Assembly (NCBI RefSeq): GCF_016862315.1
Contig: NZ_BOMS01000088.1
Coordinates: forward strand, 1 to 64,000
Length of the DNA stretch: 64,000 bases
From: Actinoplanes palleronii
Lineage (GTDB): Bacteria; Actinomycetota; Actinomycetes; Mycobacteriales; Micromonosporaceae
Direction of reading: 5' to 3'
Position 1 is the first letter of the stretch; the number at the start of each line of letters is the position of its first letter. The notes below the pieces were generated by a model, which saw only the letters and a list, made by a program, of their open reading frames with translations, searched no databases and was not told the DNA's origin. A program made the translations under genes and the position numbers. Shown here in pieces: positions 16,175 to 24,716 of the stretch.

Positions 16175-18574
16175 ATGCGTGACGACGACCAGGCACTACT
16201 GATCTGGCTGGAGAACCTCCCGGTGGAAGCGCTCGCGCGGTTGCTGGCCCTCCGCCCGGAATCGCTGGAACCACCCTGGCCCCGGCACCTACGGGCGCTG
16301 GCGGAGCGCATCGGCGAGCCGGCTGCCGTCACAACAGCCATCCGAGGTCTGCCAACCCCGACCGTCCAGGTGCTGCGTGCCCTTGCCGCGCTGCCGGACG
16401 GCGCGACAAGCCAGACCCTGGCGTCGTTCCTCGGGCTGCCTCCGGATGATCCCGATCTGGCGCGGACCTTGACGACGCTGGCCGACTACGGGCTGGCCTG
16501 GATCGACGCGGGCGATCACGTCCGTCAGCCCCGCGGGGCGGTGGACGGATGGCAGCGGCCGCTCGGCCTCGGCCGTCCCCTCGCCGTATTCCTCAAGAGA
16601 CTCGACTTCGGGCGGGTCAAACAGATGGCGCGGACCCACGACCTGCCGGTGAGCGGCGGGAACCAGGCGCTGACCGAACGCCTCACCGCCCACCTCAGCA
16701 GCCACGATCGGCCGGCCGAGATCGTCGCGGCCGGGCCGGCTGGAATCGAGGATCTGCTGCGGCCGTTCGTCTGGGACCGGCCGGTCGGCGCGGCCCCGGG
16801 GATGCGCTCCTATGCCCCGCCCAACGGGCCGGAGACGCCGGTGCGCTGGGCCGCGGACCGCGGGTTGCTGTGGTATCAGGACTGGGACCTCGCCGAGATG
16901 CCCCGCGAGGTGTCTCTGGCCCTACGTGGCAAGGACTATCACGCCCCGTTCGACCCGCAACCCCCGGCGGTCGCGACGGCTTCAGTGGATACGAGGGCAG
17001 TCGACCAGACCGCCGCCGTGGCCGCGGGTCATCTGCTCGACCGGGTCAGCGCGCTGCTCGATCTCACAGCCAAGACCCCACTGGCCGTCATCAAGACCGG
17101 CGGTGTCGGCCAGCGCGAGATCAAACGTGTTGCCAAGCTCCTGAGCTGTGCCGAGGACGAGATCCGGCTCCTGTTGGAGATCGCCTTCGGCGCCGGGCTG
17201 ATCGGCGAGTTCGACAACGCTGTCCGAGTGACACCACGCCAGGCTCGATGGGTGGAGGGTGGTCCGGCGCAGCGGTATGCGGCCCTGGCCCAGGCCTGGT
17301 GGACCAGCCCGCATTCGGCGTTGCGGGTGCCGGAGGGACCGCGGCCGGCGGCGCTGGCCGACACCGATTACGGCGAGGTCGGGGTCGCGGTCCGGCGGGC
17401 CCTGCTGGTCGCGCTGTCCCGGCTTCCTGCCGGGACCGCAGCGGACCTGACCGGAGAAGCCTGCACCATCGCCGGGTACGTATGGTGGCTCTGCCCGGTC
17501 TACCCGGCCGACCTGGTCGATGGCTGGATCCCGTCGGTAGCCGCCGAGGCACAGCTGCTCGGTGTGATCGCCGCGGGCGCGTTGAGTATTCTGGGCCGCG
17601 CCCTGGCAGCTGGCGGCGACGTCGTCACCACCGCGCAGGGACTGCTGACGGCGTCCTGCGAGACGGCCCTGCTCGGCGCGGACTACACGGCGGTGGTGAC
17701 CGGCCCGCCGTCTGCCGAGCTGGCCCGCGTCCTCGACCGCTTGGCCGACCGGGAGTCCCGAGGCACCGCCTCGATCTGGCGGTTCAGCCCGACCACCGTA
17801 CGCAAAGCCCTCGACGAAGGGTTCACCGAGGAACGGATCCTCGCCGACCTGGCGGCCATCGCCGCGGGCGGGTTACCGCAACCCTTGGAGTACCTGGTCA
17901 AGGACGCGGCCCGCCGGCATGGTGAGATCGCCGTCACCGAGGTGGCCTGTGTGATCCGCGGATCGGATCAGCCCCTACTGGCCGAGTTGGTCGCCCATCG
18001 CAAGCTCGCCAAGCTCGGACTGCACCTGCTGGCGCCGACCGTGCTGGCCAGTGGGCTCCCGCCGGAGCAGACTCTGGCGATGCTGCGAGAGGCCGGGTAC
18101 TACCCGGTACCGGCCGGGCTCGACGGCATCTCGACGATCCGGCGCGCTGACCAGCCAAGGGCCGACCGGAAGGAACGGGAGATCCGCGCCGACGACACTG
18201 GCCCGAAATCCGCAACGAGCGCGGCGTCACGGCCAACCGAGACCACTGCCGCAGTCCCCGACCCACGGTTGCTGGCCGAACGGCTGCGGACCGCTCCAGT
18301 TCCGGCCAGATTGTCCGAGACTGAGACCCGGGATCTGATCGCCCGGTACACCGGGCATCAGCGTGGCGTCGCCCCCGGGCAATTGCAGTACTACGTGACC
18401 TACCGGGTGCCGATGCGGGTGCAGGAGAGGCTCGAGGACGGAACGAAGACCTGGTGGGCGCTACAGTCCGCAGAAGTCGAGGAAGACTCACTCATCGGCT
18501 GGTGCCCCGAGTTCCACGACTACCGGCGGGTCCGGCTCGACGCGATCCTCCAGGTCCACCAGCACTGGAGCTGA
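16175..18574 (+). CDS. Helicase-associated-domain protein (XPB/Ssl2 N-terminal-like) without a helicase motor
   Basis: 799 aa, ATG 16175 after GGAG. The first ~120 residues (winged-helix-like LPTPTVQVLRALAALPDGA, then FLGL) and the central ~280-650 region match the helicase-associated domain (Helicase_C_3 / XPB N-terminal) of actinobacteria. A Gln/Tyr-rich end (~705-799; ARYTGHQRGVAPGQLQYYV, WALQSAEVEEDSLIGWCP) resembles a WYL-type ligand-binding fold. No Walker A or DEAD box is present. In related genomes this protein is usually next to an XPB-like helicase; here its partner is the SWIM protein and no helicase gene follows. A role in DNA repair or nucleic-acid sensing is inference. Confidence 0.8.
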   Translation: MRDDDQALLIWLENLPVEALARLLALRPESLEPPWPRHLRALAERIGEPAAVTTAIRGLPTPTVQVLRALAALPDGATSQTLASFLGLPPDDPDLARTLTTLADYGLAWIDAGDHVRQPRGAVDGWQRPLGLGRPLAVFLKRLDFGRVKQMARTHDLPVSGGNQALTERLTAHLSSHDRPAEIVAAGPAGIEDLLRPFVWDRPVGAAPGMRSYAPPNGPETPVRWAADRGLLWYQDWDLAEMPREVSLALRGKDYHAPFDPQPPAVATASVDTRAVDQTAAVAAGHLLDRVSALLDLTAKTPLAVIKTGGVGQREIKRVAKLLSCAEDEIRLLLEIAFGAGLIGEFDNAVRVTPRQARWVEGGPAQRYAALAQAWWTSPHSALRVPEGPRPAALADTDYGEVGVAVRRALLVALSRLPAGTAADLTGEACTIAGYVWWLCPVYPADLVDGWIPSVAAEAQLLGVIAAGALSILGRALAAGGDVVTTAQGLLTASCETALLGADYTAVVTGPPSAELARVLDRLADRESRGTASIWRFSPTTVRKALDEGFTEERILADLAAIAAGGLPQPLEYLVKDAARRHGEIAVTEVACVIRGSDQPLLAELVAHRKLAKLGLHLLAPTVLASGLPPEQTLAMLREAGYYPVPAGLDGISTIRRADQPRADRKEREIRADDTGPKSATSAASRPTETTAAVPDPRLLAERLRTAPVPARLSETETRDLIARYTGHQRGVAPGQLQYYVTYRVPMRVQERLEDGTKTWWALQSAEVEEDSLIGWCPEFHDYRRVRLDAILQVHQHWS

Positions 18575-18720
18575 GGGCAACACATCAACCGGGAACCCGA
18601 CATCGGCCTGCCCACTCGTCCCAGCCTCTGGCACACACGTCAGGCTGCTTCGGATAACGCCGGATCCTGTGTTCACCGAAATCCCGGCGGTCCGGGCTAC
18701 GGCTCGACGGGGGACCTACG

Positions 18721-19164
18721 ATGACCGCTTCTGTGTATCTCCGTCTGGATTTCGGCGACGCGGTGGAGGGCAAGTACGCTGATACCGTGGGCGAGTTCTC
18801 AGATCACCTGGATTCGGATACGGCCCGACCGCCGGCGGGTTACCTTCCATACGGCGAGCGGAAGCCGTATGTCGTGGCCGATTCGCTCGCCGCGTTGACT
18901 GGGCCGACCCGAGGCGTGGTCTCTCTGCCACGTCATCTGGACTGGTCAGGCCGCGCAGAATACGACTTGAGCAGACCCGCTCGTCTGGTCAGCATGTACA
19001 AGGTGGTGCTCAGTGAGGCGGGCAGCGTCGACGATCTGTGCGCCTGGCTCGACGGTGGTCTGCTTCTTCGGCTGTGGCCCACGCTGTGGTTGCCGCCGCA
19101 GCTGCGGCGGCGCTGGGAGGAGCGGTTCCCGGAGCTCGCTGCCGCACGCCCGGCTGCCGCGTAG
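18721..19164 (+). CDS. Putative antitoxin/partner of the AbiEii-type nucleotidyltransferase
   Basis: 147 aa, ATG 18721 after GGGGGA. A soluble protein with an N-terminal beta-rich part (pieces VYLRLDFG, GVVSLPRHLDWS) and a C-terminal helix-rich end (VSMYKVVLSEAGSVDDLCAWL; LWPTLWLPPQLRRRWEERFPEL). No wHTH like that of canonical AbiEi is apparent. Its stop is followed with zero spacing by GTG of the nucleotidyltransferase (tagGTG), so the pair is translationally coupled in the order expected for antitoxin then toxin. The antitoxin role is inferred from position only. Confidence 0.6.
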   Translation: MTASVYLRLDFGDAVEGKYADTVGEFSDHLDSDTARPPAGYLPYGERKPYVVADSLAALTGPTRGVVSLPRHLDWSGRAEYDLSRPARLVSMYKVVLSEAGSVDDLCAWLDGGLLLRLWPTLWLPPQLRRRWEERFPELAAARPAAA

Positions 19165-19815
19165 GTGGATCTTTTTCACGAGCGGCTCGCTCGGCTCGGG
19201 CTTGAGGCCGCCGGGCGGTACGGTTTCGCTCTTGCCGGTGGTTACGCGGTCCAGGCGGCCGGTCTTCTCGAACGGCCGAGCGAGGACGTGGACCTGTTCA
19301 CCGCGTGGGAGCGTCGCGACGAGTTCAACACGGCCGTCACTGCCGTTGTTCAGGCGTACCGGGATGTCGGCGTCATAGTTGAGGTCGAACGGCGTTACGA
19401 CACCTTCGCGCGGTTGATGGTGACCGAGGACGGCCGGACCGCGAAGGTGGAGCTCGGCGTGGATTGGCGCGCCAATGACCCGATCCTGATGTCCATCGGC
19501 CCGGTACTGCATCCCGACGACGCGGTGGCCAACAAGATGAGCGCACTCTACGGCCGGGCGTTCGCCCGCGACTTCATCGACATCGATGCAACGCTGTGCT
19601 CGGGCAGATACTCCGGTGAAGATCTCCTACGCCTTGCGGAGCGGGCCGATTCCGGCTTCGACCGGCGCATCTTCGCCGCAGCCCTCGGACAGGCCGGCCT
19701 GCTGGACCCGGCGGATTTCGCCCAGTACGGCATCGCCGGCCAAGACCTCGACGAGTTGCGGACCCGGTTCGCGGCGTGGCGTCACGATCTACTCACCGAG
19801 TCGTCGCCGGAATAG
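19165..19815 (+). CDS. AbiEii/AbiGii-type nucleotidyltransferase (putative toxin)
   Basis: 216 aa. The nucleotidyltransferase core is visible: GGYAVQAAG (~25-33), the metal-binding EDVDLF (~41-46) and a third acidic strand TAKVELGVDW (~93-102). The family signature continues as VANKMSALYGRAFARDFIDI. AbiEii toxins transfer nucleotides to RNA and act in phage abortive infection or as toxin-antitoxin modules. GTG 19165 directly abuts the stop of the 147-aa partner. Substrate and toxicity are unproven. Confidence 0.82.
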   Translation: MDLFHERLARLGLEAAGRYGFALAGGYAVQAAGLLERPSEDVDLFTAWERRDEFNTAVTAVVQAYRDVGVIVEVERRYDTFARLMVTEDGRTAKVELGVDWRANDPILMSIGPVLHPDDAVANKMSALYGRAFARDFIDIDATLCSGRYSGEDLLRLAERADSGFDRRIFAAALGQAGLLDPADFAQYGIAGQDLDELRTRFAAWRHDLLTESSPE

Positions 19816-19896
19816 CCGCGCGCGGCGGGCCGGCTGGCCTTCGCCCGGCGGTGGGTGGTCACCCGACGAGCACCGGCTGTTCGGCAGACTGGCGCG

Positions 19897-21495
19897 ATGA
19901 GTTCTCGAAGCCGACGCCCCGCAAAGCGGGGAACCAGCCGGGCCCGCCGCCCAGATCTCACCATCGTGTCCGGCGCAGAGCAGGCCTGCGATTGCCCCGG
20001 CTGCGCAGAAGGCGGACCGGACCCCGAACAGATGCTGACCGACCTGGTCGATGACGCGTCCGCGCTGGCCGAGGTCGATGATCCGCTCGAAGCGGAGCTG
20101 GCCGGGGCGCTGTTCGTGGCGATGAGCCGGGCCGGCGGCGAGGAGATAATGGCGGCGTTCGCCGGTGCTTTCATCCCAGCGATCGAGGCGCGCGGCACCC
20201 GGGCCGCGCTGACGTTGCTCACCGCGATCGGTGCGATGGGCGGCGAGGCGGAGAAGCCGGTCACCGAGGCCGCCCGGGCAGCCTCGGCACGGATGCGCGC
20301 CAACAGCGTCCCGGCCCCGACCTGGGCCGACGATCTGGCACAGCCGCTGACGGCAGGGCCGTTCACCCGGATGCATGACGACCAGGACATCATGTCGGTG
20401 CTGATCGGTGTCTTCCAGCGGGCCGGCCGCGACCATGCGCTGATGATCACAGTGGATCACCAGCACTGTGGCGCTGCGGAACAGATCTACCTGCTCGATG
20501 CCGAGGAGTTACCGACCGCGGTCGCCGCGATCCACCAGGGCGCCCGGCAGGACGGAGTGAAAATCAGTACGAAGAAGCTGGGCGCGCCGGAATTCCGCTG
20601 GCACGTCGAGCAGGCGTTGGAGGCGCGTGCCGTCCACGACGAGGAGGACGGACCGAACGACGATGCCCCGGTCGATGCGAATCTGCTCGACGAGGAGGAA
20701 GGCCCGGGATACGCCCCACTCGCCGTCCTCACCCGCAGCCGCCTGGAGACTCTGCCTCCCACTCGCCGGCCGCGCGGCGCGACCGCGTCCGGCCACGCCG
20801 CCGATCGAACCGCGATGGACGTACTCCAACAGTTCGCCGCCCTGATCGGCAACTCCGGCGGCCCGGCCGCGTTCGGCCTCGACCTGCCACCGGCCCGCCG
20901 ACCGGCACCGGCGAAACTCCCAGCCAAACGCAAGAAATCGAACGGGCCGGCACCGATCTATCAGATCAAGGTCGGTCTGCGCGGTGCCAAACCGCCGATC
21001 TGGCGGCGGCTGCTGGTACCCGGCGACATCACCCTCAACCGGCTGCACCAGACGATCCTCGCCGCGTTCGGCTGGCACGGCGGACACCTGCACGTCTTCG
21101 ACACCGCATACGGCCAGTTCGGACGGGCCGACCGCGACCTCGGGCACCGCTCGGACGGCCCGGTCACACTCGAACAGGTCGCACCCGCGATCAAGGACAA
21201 ATTCCGCTACACCTACGACTTCGGCGACGACTGGGAGCACGACATCCTGGTCGAGAAGACGGCACCCGCCGACCCGGCCACCACCTACCCGGTCTGCATC
21301 GGCGGACGGCGCGCGGCCCCACCCGACGACTGCGGTGGCATCTGGGGCTACCAGGACCTGATCGAGGTACTCACCGACCCGAGCCACCCGGAACACCAGG
21401 AACGGCTGGAATGGCTCGGCCTGGACCACCGCGACCAGTTCACCCCGGACACATTCGACCTGGATCAGGTCAACCAGCGACTACGAACCCGCTGA
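19897..21495 (+). CDS. Protein with C-terminal plasmid pRiA4b ORF-3-like domain
   Basis: 532 aa from ATG 19897 (a GTG 14 codons earlier is possible; neither has a strong Shine-Dalgarno). Basic Arg/Lys-rich first 20 residues, a short Cys pair CDCPGC (~31-36), an alpha-helical middle, a low-complexity linker with PARRPAPAKLPAKRKK, and from ~350 the pRiA4b ORF-3 domain: YQIKVGLRGAKPPIWRRLLV, FGWHGGHLHVF, YTYDFGDDWEHDI, GGRRAAPPDDCGG. This domain occurs on plasmids and transposons; its activity is not established. Its 3' end overlaps by 26 bp the convergent sigma-factor gene. Confidence 0.85.
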   Translation: MSSRSRRPAKRGTSRARRPDLTIVSGAEQACDCPGCAEGGPDPEQMLTDLVDDASALAEVDDPLEAELAGALFVAMSRAGGEEIMAAFAGAFIPAIEARGTRAALTLLTAIGAMGGEAEKPVTEAARAASARMRANSVPAPTWADDLAQPLTAGPFTRMHDDQDIMSVLIGVFQRAGRDHALMITVDHQHCGAAEQIYLLDAEELPTAVAAIHQGARQDGVKISTKKLGAPEFRWHVEQALEARAVHDEEDGPNDDAPVDANLLDEEEGPGYAPLAVLTRSRLETLPPTRRPRGATASGHAADRTAMDVLQQFAALIGNSGGPAAFGLDLPPARRPAPAKLPAKRKKSNGPAPIYQIKVGLRGAKPPIWRRLLVPGDITLNRLHQTILAAFGWHGGHLHVFDTAYGQFGRADRDLGHRSDGPVTLEQVAPAIKDKFRYTYDFGDDWEHDILVEKTAPADPATTYPVCIGGRRAAPPDDCGGIWGYQDLIEVLTDPSHPEHQERLEWLGLDHRDQFTPDTFDLDQVNQRLRTR

Positions 21496-22036
21496 CCAAC
21501 CGGCCACGAACAAGCCGCCGCTCGTTGACGCGCCTGCCACCCGGGCCGATACACCAGCGAGCGGCGGGCCCGTGCCCCGGCCTCGGATGCCTTTTCGCGG
21601 TGCTGGGCGCGCAGCCCAGGATTCGCGCGGTCTGTTCCACGCTGAGGTCCCTGATGAATCGCAGCGAGAGAACGGCCCGTTGCCGGTCGCCGAGTTGCCG
21701 CATTGCGGCTGACAGGAGGCTGCGGTCCTCGACTGCATGTCGGCTGTTGACCACCGGCCCGGAGTCGACCATTGCCGCTGTCGTGATCTCGTAGCGCCAG
21801 CGTGAACGCTGTCGCTCGGTCAGGAAGATGCTCATCACCACCTGCCTGGCGTATGCCTGCAGTTCGGTGTGCCGGCGTAGCCGGAGCCAGCGTTGGTAGA
21901 TTTTCCACAGTGCCATCTGGACGAGATCGTCAGCCTCGTGCCAGTCCTTGCAGACGCGGTAGGCCTCATAGCGCAGCCAGCGCCGGATTCGTTGAGCGAA
22001 TACCTCGAAGTTCGCCTCATGGGCCTCGTCGGCCAT
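21470..22036 (-). CDS. SigE-type ECF RNA polymerase sigma factor
   Basis: 188 aa from ATG 22036, chosen because ACGGGGAA lies 6 bases upstream; a longer open frame upstream is not sigma-like. Region 2 is clear (FEVFAQRIRRWLRYEAYRV, then DWHEADDLVQMALWKIYQRW) and region 4 has LRFIRDLSVEQTARILGCAPSTAKRH. The end of the recognition helix departs from the family: after TAK the usual SQTSRGLA-type segment is RHPRPGHGPAARW, Pro-rich and followed by an Arg-rich tail running into the neighbour's 3' end. That suggests a late frameshift or drift, so promoter recognition may be altered. No anti-sigma gene is adjacent. Confidence 0.82.
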   Translation of the reverse strand: MADEAHEANFEVFAQRIRRWLRYEAYRVCKDWHEADDLVQMALWKIYQRWLRLRRHTELQAYARQVVMSIFLTERQRSRWRYEITTAAMVDSGPVVNSRHAVEDRSLLSAAMRQLGDRQRAVLSLRFIRDLSVEQTARILGCAPSTAKRHPRPGHGPAARWCIGPGGRRVNERRLVRGRLVSGFVVAG

Positions 22037-22516
22037 CAGTTGTTCCCCGTTCCCCGTGTGATGTAGGACCGGCGTGCAGCACGCCGCTGGAGCTACGTCG
22101 TGTATTCGATGGGCCTCACCTCGCCGAGTTCCGGGCACGAAGACGCCGCGCAGGATCACTGCGCGTGGCGGGAGACTGCCAGGGGCTTTGTGGCCGAGAG
22201 GTAGCGTTGTCGCTACTTATCGATAAATTTCAATGCCGCGGTTCGGAACCCTGCCACGAGGTCGGCCGGTTCTGCAACCCCGCCATCGCCCCTGTGGGAA
22301 TCCTGTGTGGCTACTGTGGATTCGTGCGGAGCGGACGCCTGATCAACAATTCTTTGCGTTAACTGTCAAAGATCCAGATGGCGTTCTGCATTGGCGTGTG
22401 CCGGGTTTCCTGGGTCGTCGGAATCTGCTGGCGGCGTGCAGTTTTCCGGCGGTCGCCGGTCGTGTTGAAGATGAGACCCGCTCGAAGATCGCACCATCCA
22501 CGAAAGGAACGAATTC
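22037..22516. other. 480-bp divergent intergenic region with hairpin and AT-rich palindrome
   Basis: No gene recognised. It separates the sigma factor from a small secreted protein. It holds the hairpin GTAGCG-ttgt-CGCTAC (22201-22216) followed at once by the perfect palindrome TTATCGATAA (22217-22226), in locally low-GC DNA. GGAACC at 22245-22250, 16 bases before CGGTT, resembles an ECF-type promoter, but this is weak. Confidence 0.4.
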
Positions 22517-22939
22517 GTGCGCTCGAAACTCGTCACCAAGTTCGCCATCGTCACAGCCGGCGCCGCCGTGATCACCATGGGCGTCGCCCCTGCCATGGCA
22601 TCCGCGGCTGCGCCGCACACCAGGGTGGCTGTCGCGGTGTCCCAGGTGGACACCCGTACCGTCGCCGAGGCCGACGCCTTGACCGCCGCCGGCCTGCCGC
22701 TGCAAACCGTCATCACGGCGTTGCGGCAAGGGGGCCTACTGCTGCAGGCCATCGTGGGCGCCGTCAGCCCGGAGGCCGGCCTGGTCATCCTGCAGCATGC
22801 CAACAGCATCGCTGACTTCCTCGAGGAGGCTCAGCAGGTCGACCGGGCCGGCATCATCGCTCACCTCGTCGGACTCGGCGTGCTGGAGCGGACCACCGGC
22901 ATCGTCGCCGACGTACTTCTGCTGATCATCCAGGGCTGA
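22517..22939 (+). CDS. Small secreted protein, function unknown
   Basis: 140 aa from GTG 22517, preceded by GAAAGGAAC with good spacing. A Sec signal peptide with cleavage near ASAAA (~33). The mature part is short, helical and hydrophobic-rich (LTAAGLPLQTVITALRQGG; LLLQAIVGAVSPEAGLVIL) with no Cys. Gene-poor surroundings and a strong terminator downstream show a monocistronic unit. Divergent from the sigma factor, which might control it; that is positional inference. Confidence 0.7.
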   Translation: MRSKLVTKFAIVTAGAAVITMGVAPAMASAAAPHTRVAVAVSQVDTRTVAEADALTAAGLPLQTVITALRQGGLLLQAIVGAVSPEAGLVILQHANSIADFLEEAQQVDRAGIIAHLVGLGVLERTTGIVADVLLLIIQG

Positions 22940-22949
22940 CGGCGACTGG

Positions 22950-22994
22950 CCGGTCAGGGTGTGACCGGGACATGGCCGGTCACACCCTGACCGG
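22950..22994. terminator. Rho-independent-type hairpin
   Basis: Perfect 19-bp stem: arms 22950-22968 and 22976-22994, loop of 7. It begins 11 bp after the stop of the small secreted protein. Confidence 0.85.
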
Positions 22995-23029
22995 GCCCAC
23001 AGCCGGCCACACAGTGGAACCGGAAGTGG

Positions 23030-23182
23030 ATGCCCGCGCGGGAGCAGTACACGCTGATCGGCTCCAGGGTCACCGACCTGACCTGGCTGGAGCGGGTTCC
23101 CCGCGGCCGTCAGCTGCTGATGATCGCCGAGGGGTTGGTGCCCTTGACGCGGTCGATCGCCATCGTGCGGTTCCGGTTCTGA
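23030..23182 (+). other. Short open frame, possibly a decayed gene end
   Basis: A 50-codon frame beginning MPAREQYTLIGSRV and ending IAIVRFRF in the gap between a terminator and the convergent COG4705 gene. Composition looks protein-like, but there is no Shine-Dalgarno and no match I recognise. It may be the remnant of a lost gene. Confidence 0.25.
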
Positions 23183-23217
23183 CCGGCTGCCCGGAGAACG
23201 GGCGGCCGGGTGCCGGG

Positions 23218-24441
23218 TCAGACGCCGTCGAACGTGTTGAGGGTGTTGAGCAGGGTGGTCAGCTTGGCGGCGCAGTCGGCCTGGTTCGGGGTGCCGGCCC
23301 GCAGCGCGGTCAGCACCTCGTCGATCTGGTCGTCCAGCTCGTGCCACTTGCCGGAGTCGCGGGGCTTGAGGCCGGCCTCGGCGTCGTCCCAGGCAACCTC
23401 GAGGTCCTTGACCCGGGTCTTGCGGCCGGACAGGTCGTTGCCGGTGACCTTCGCCTGCAGGTCGGTGACGATGGTGGCGAACGCGCTCACGTTGCCCAGC
23501 CGGGTGGTCGGGTGCACGACCTGCTTGACCGGCACTGCGGTGGCGGCCACGCCCGGCTCTGTCGCTGAAGACGTGTTTCCGCTGCTCAGCGCGATTCCTG
23601 CGGCGGCGATCACCACGGCCGCGCCGGCGGCCCACGCGTAGTCACCGCGCTGCCCGGCGCCCTTGCCGCCGGGGCGGCCGGCCAGCAGCTGCTCCCGGCC
23701 GACCAGGATCACGATCACGGCGAAGAACAGCAGGCTGGTGGCGCTGGCGCCGAGGTCGAGACCGCCGAAGTCCTTGGCCTGGGTGAGCAGGTCACCCAGC
23801 GAGGCGCCGAGCGGGCGGGTCAGCACGTAGGCGATCCAGAAGGTCAGCACCAGTCCGGCGCCGAACCGGCCGGCGAGCCAGGTGACCAGGATCAGCCCCG
23901 CGAAGATCACCGTGCCGGTCCGGAAGCCCAGGCTGAGTGCCTCGGTGGCCAGGTCGCCGGCGGCGGTGCCGAGCGCGAACGTGGTCAGGATCGCGCCCCA
24001 GTAGAACGCCTCCCGGCGCGAGGTGTCGATCGAGGTGATCGCCAGGGTGCGCTCCTGGCGGTACCAGGCGGTGAACACGACGGCGAGGATGACCGCGAAG
24101 ACCGCGGAGCTGACGTAGAGGCTGACACCGAGGGTGTCGGTGAAGAAGTCGGTGATCTGGGTGCCGACGATGCTGACCAGCACCACGCACAGCCAGTAGA
24201 TCCACGGTGTGTACCGCCGGGTCCGGAACTGCACGCCGAGCGCGACGGCGAGCACGGTCATCATCACCGCGTCGGTGACCAGCGGGCCGAGTCCCACGTT
24301 GACGGCCAGGTAGTCGGCGAACGTCTCACCGACCGTGGTCGACAGCATCTTGATCACCCAGAAGATGGCGGTGATCGCCGGGACCTTGGTCAGCCAGGCG
24401 CCGGCGCTCGTGCGCGTCGCCGTGCCGTGGGCGTACTCCAT
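23218..24441 (-). CDS. COG4705-type multi-pass membrane protein with C-terminal helical domain
   Basis: 407 aa, ATG 24441 after AGGAGAAACG. About eight membrane helices (~18-265) arranged as repeats that each carry a Gly/Asp motif: TTVGETFADYL, TQITDFF, GTAAGDLATEAL, RPLGASLGDLL. This pattern is the hallmark of COG4705, a membrane family of unknown transport role. Unlike its divergent homologue at 24717, it carries an extra ~110-residue C-terminal helical domain (DLQAKVTGNDLSGRKTRV; WDDAEAGLKPRDSGKW) after another helix ~277-297, probably extracytoplasmic. Confidence 0.85.
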   Translation of the reverse strand: MEYAHGTATRTSAGAWLTKVPAITAIFWVIKMLSTTVGETFADYLAVNVGLGPLVTDAVMMTVLAVALGVQFRTRRYTPWIYWLCVVLVSIVGTQITDFFTDTLGVSLYVSSAVFAVILAVVFTAWYRQERTLAITSIDTSRREAFYWGAILTTFALGTAAGDLATEALSLGFRTGTVIFAGLILVTWLAGRFGAGLVLTFWIAYVLTRPLGASLGDLLTQAKDFGGLDLGASATSLLFFAVIVILVGREQLLAGRPGGKGAGQRGDYAWAAGAAVVIAAAGIALSSGNTSSATEPGVAATAVPVKQVVHPTTRLGNVSAFATIVTDLQAKVTGNDLSGRKTRVKDLEVAWDDAEAGLKPRDSGKWHELDDQIDEVLTALRAGTPNQADCAAKLTTLLNTLNTFDGV

Positions 24442-24511
24442 CGTTTCTCCTGCCGAAGTGGGACGGCCACGCCGCGGCGACCGTTGATCGTCACCACCAT
24501 GGGGAAACGGT

Positions 24512-24527
24512 CCTGAGAGCGGCCTGA
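24512..24527 (-). promoter_or_regulatory. 11-bp-period direct repeat upstream of the 24441 gene
   Basis: On the minus strand TTCAGG and CTCAGG occur with 11-bp periodicity (CCTGA at 24512 and 24523 on the plus strand), about 70 bp before the start of the COG4705 gene. This mirrors the plus-strand pair at 24643-24659. Confidence 0.5.
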
Positions 24528-24642
24528 AGGCCGCACCGGCTTGCCGACGGTGACATCGGCGCCCACCTCGACGGTCGCAGAAACCGGGTCGCCAGCGCCG
24601 CCGCCGCTCTCGGCAGGCCCTTAAAGCAGCATAAATCTCATT

Positions 24643-24659
24643 TTCAGGGGTTATTCAGG
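24643..24659 (+). promoter_or_regulatory. 11-bp-period direct repeat upstream of the 24717 gene
   Basis: TTCAGG-GGTTA-TTCAGG, a perfect hexamer repeated at exactly 11 bp, in an AT-rich stretch 58 bp before ATG 24717. Tandem sites one helical turn apart are the usual recognition form of OmpR/PhoB-family response regulators. Confidence 0.6.
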
Positions 24660-24716
24660 TTCGGTGTCGCACGCTTCTGCTCGAACGATCTCGACCGACT
24701 GTTCCGAGGAGAAGAC

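Noticed and set aside
22245..22265. ECF-type promoter (GGAACC with CGGTT)
   Set aside because: Short, common in GC-rich DNA and about 250 bp from the nearest start; kept only as a note.
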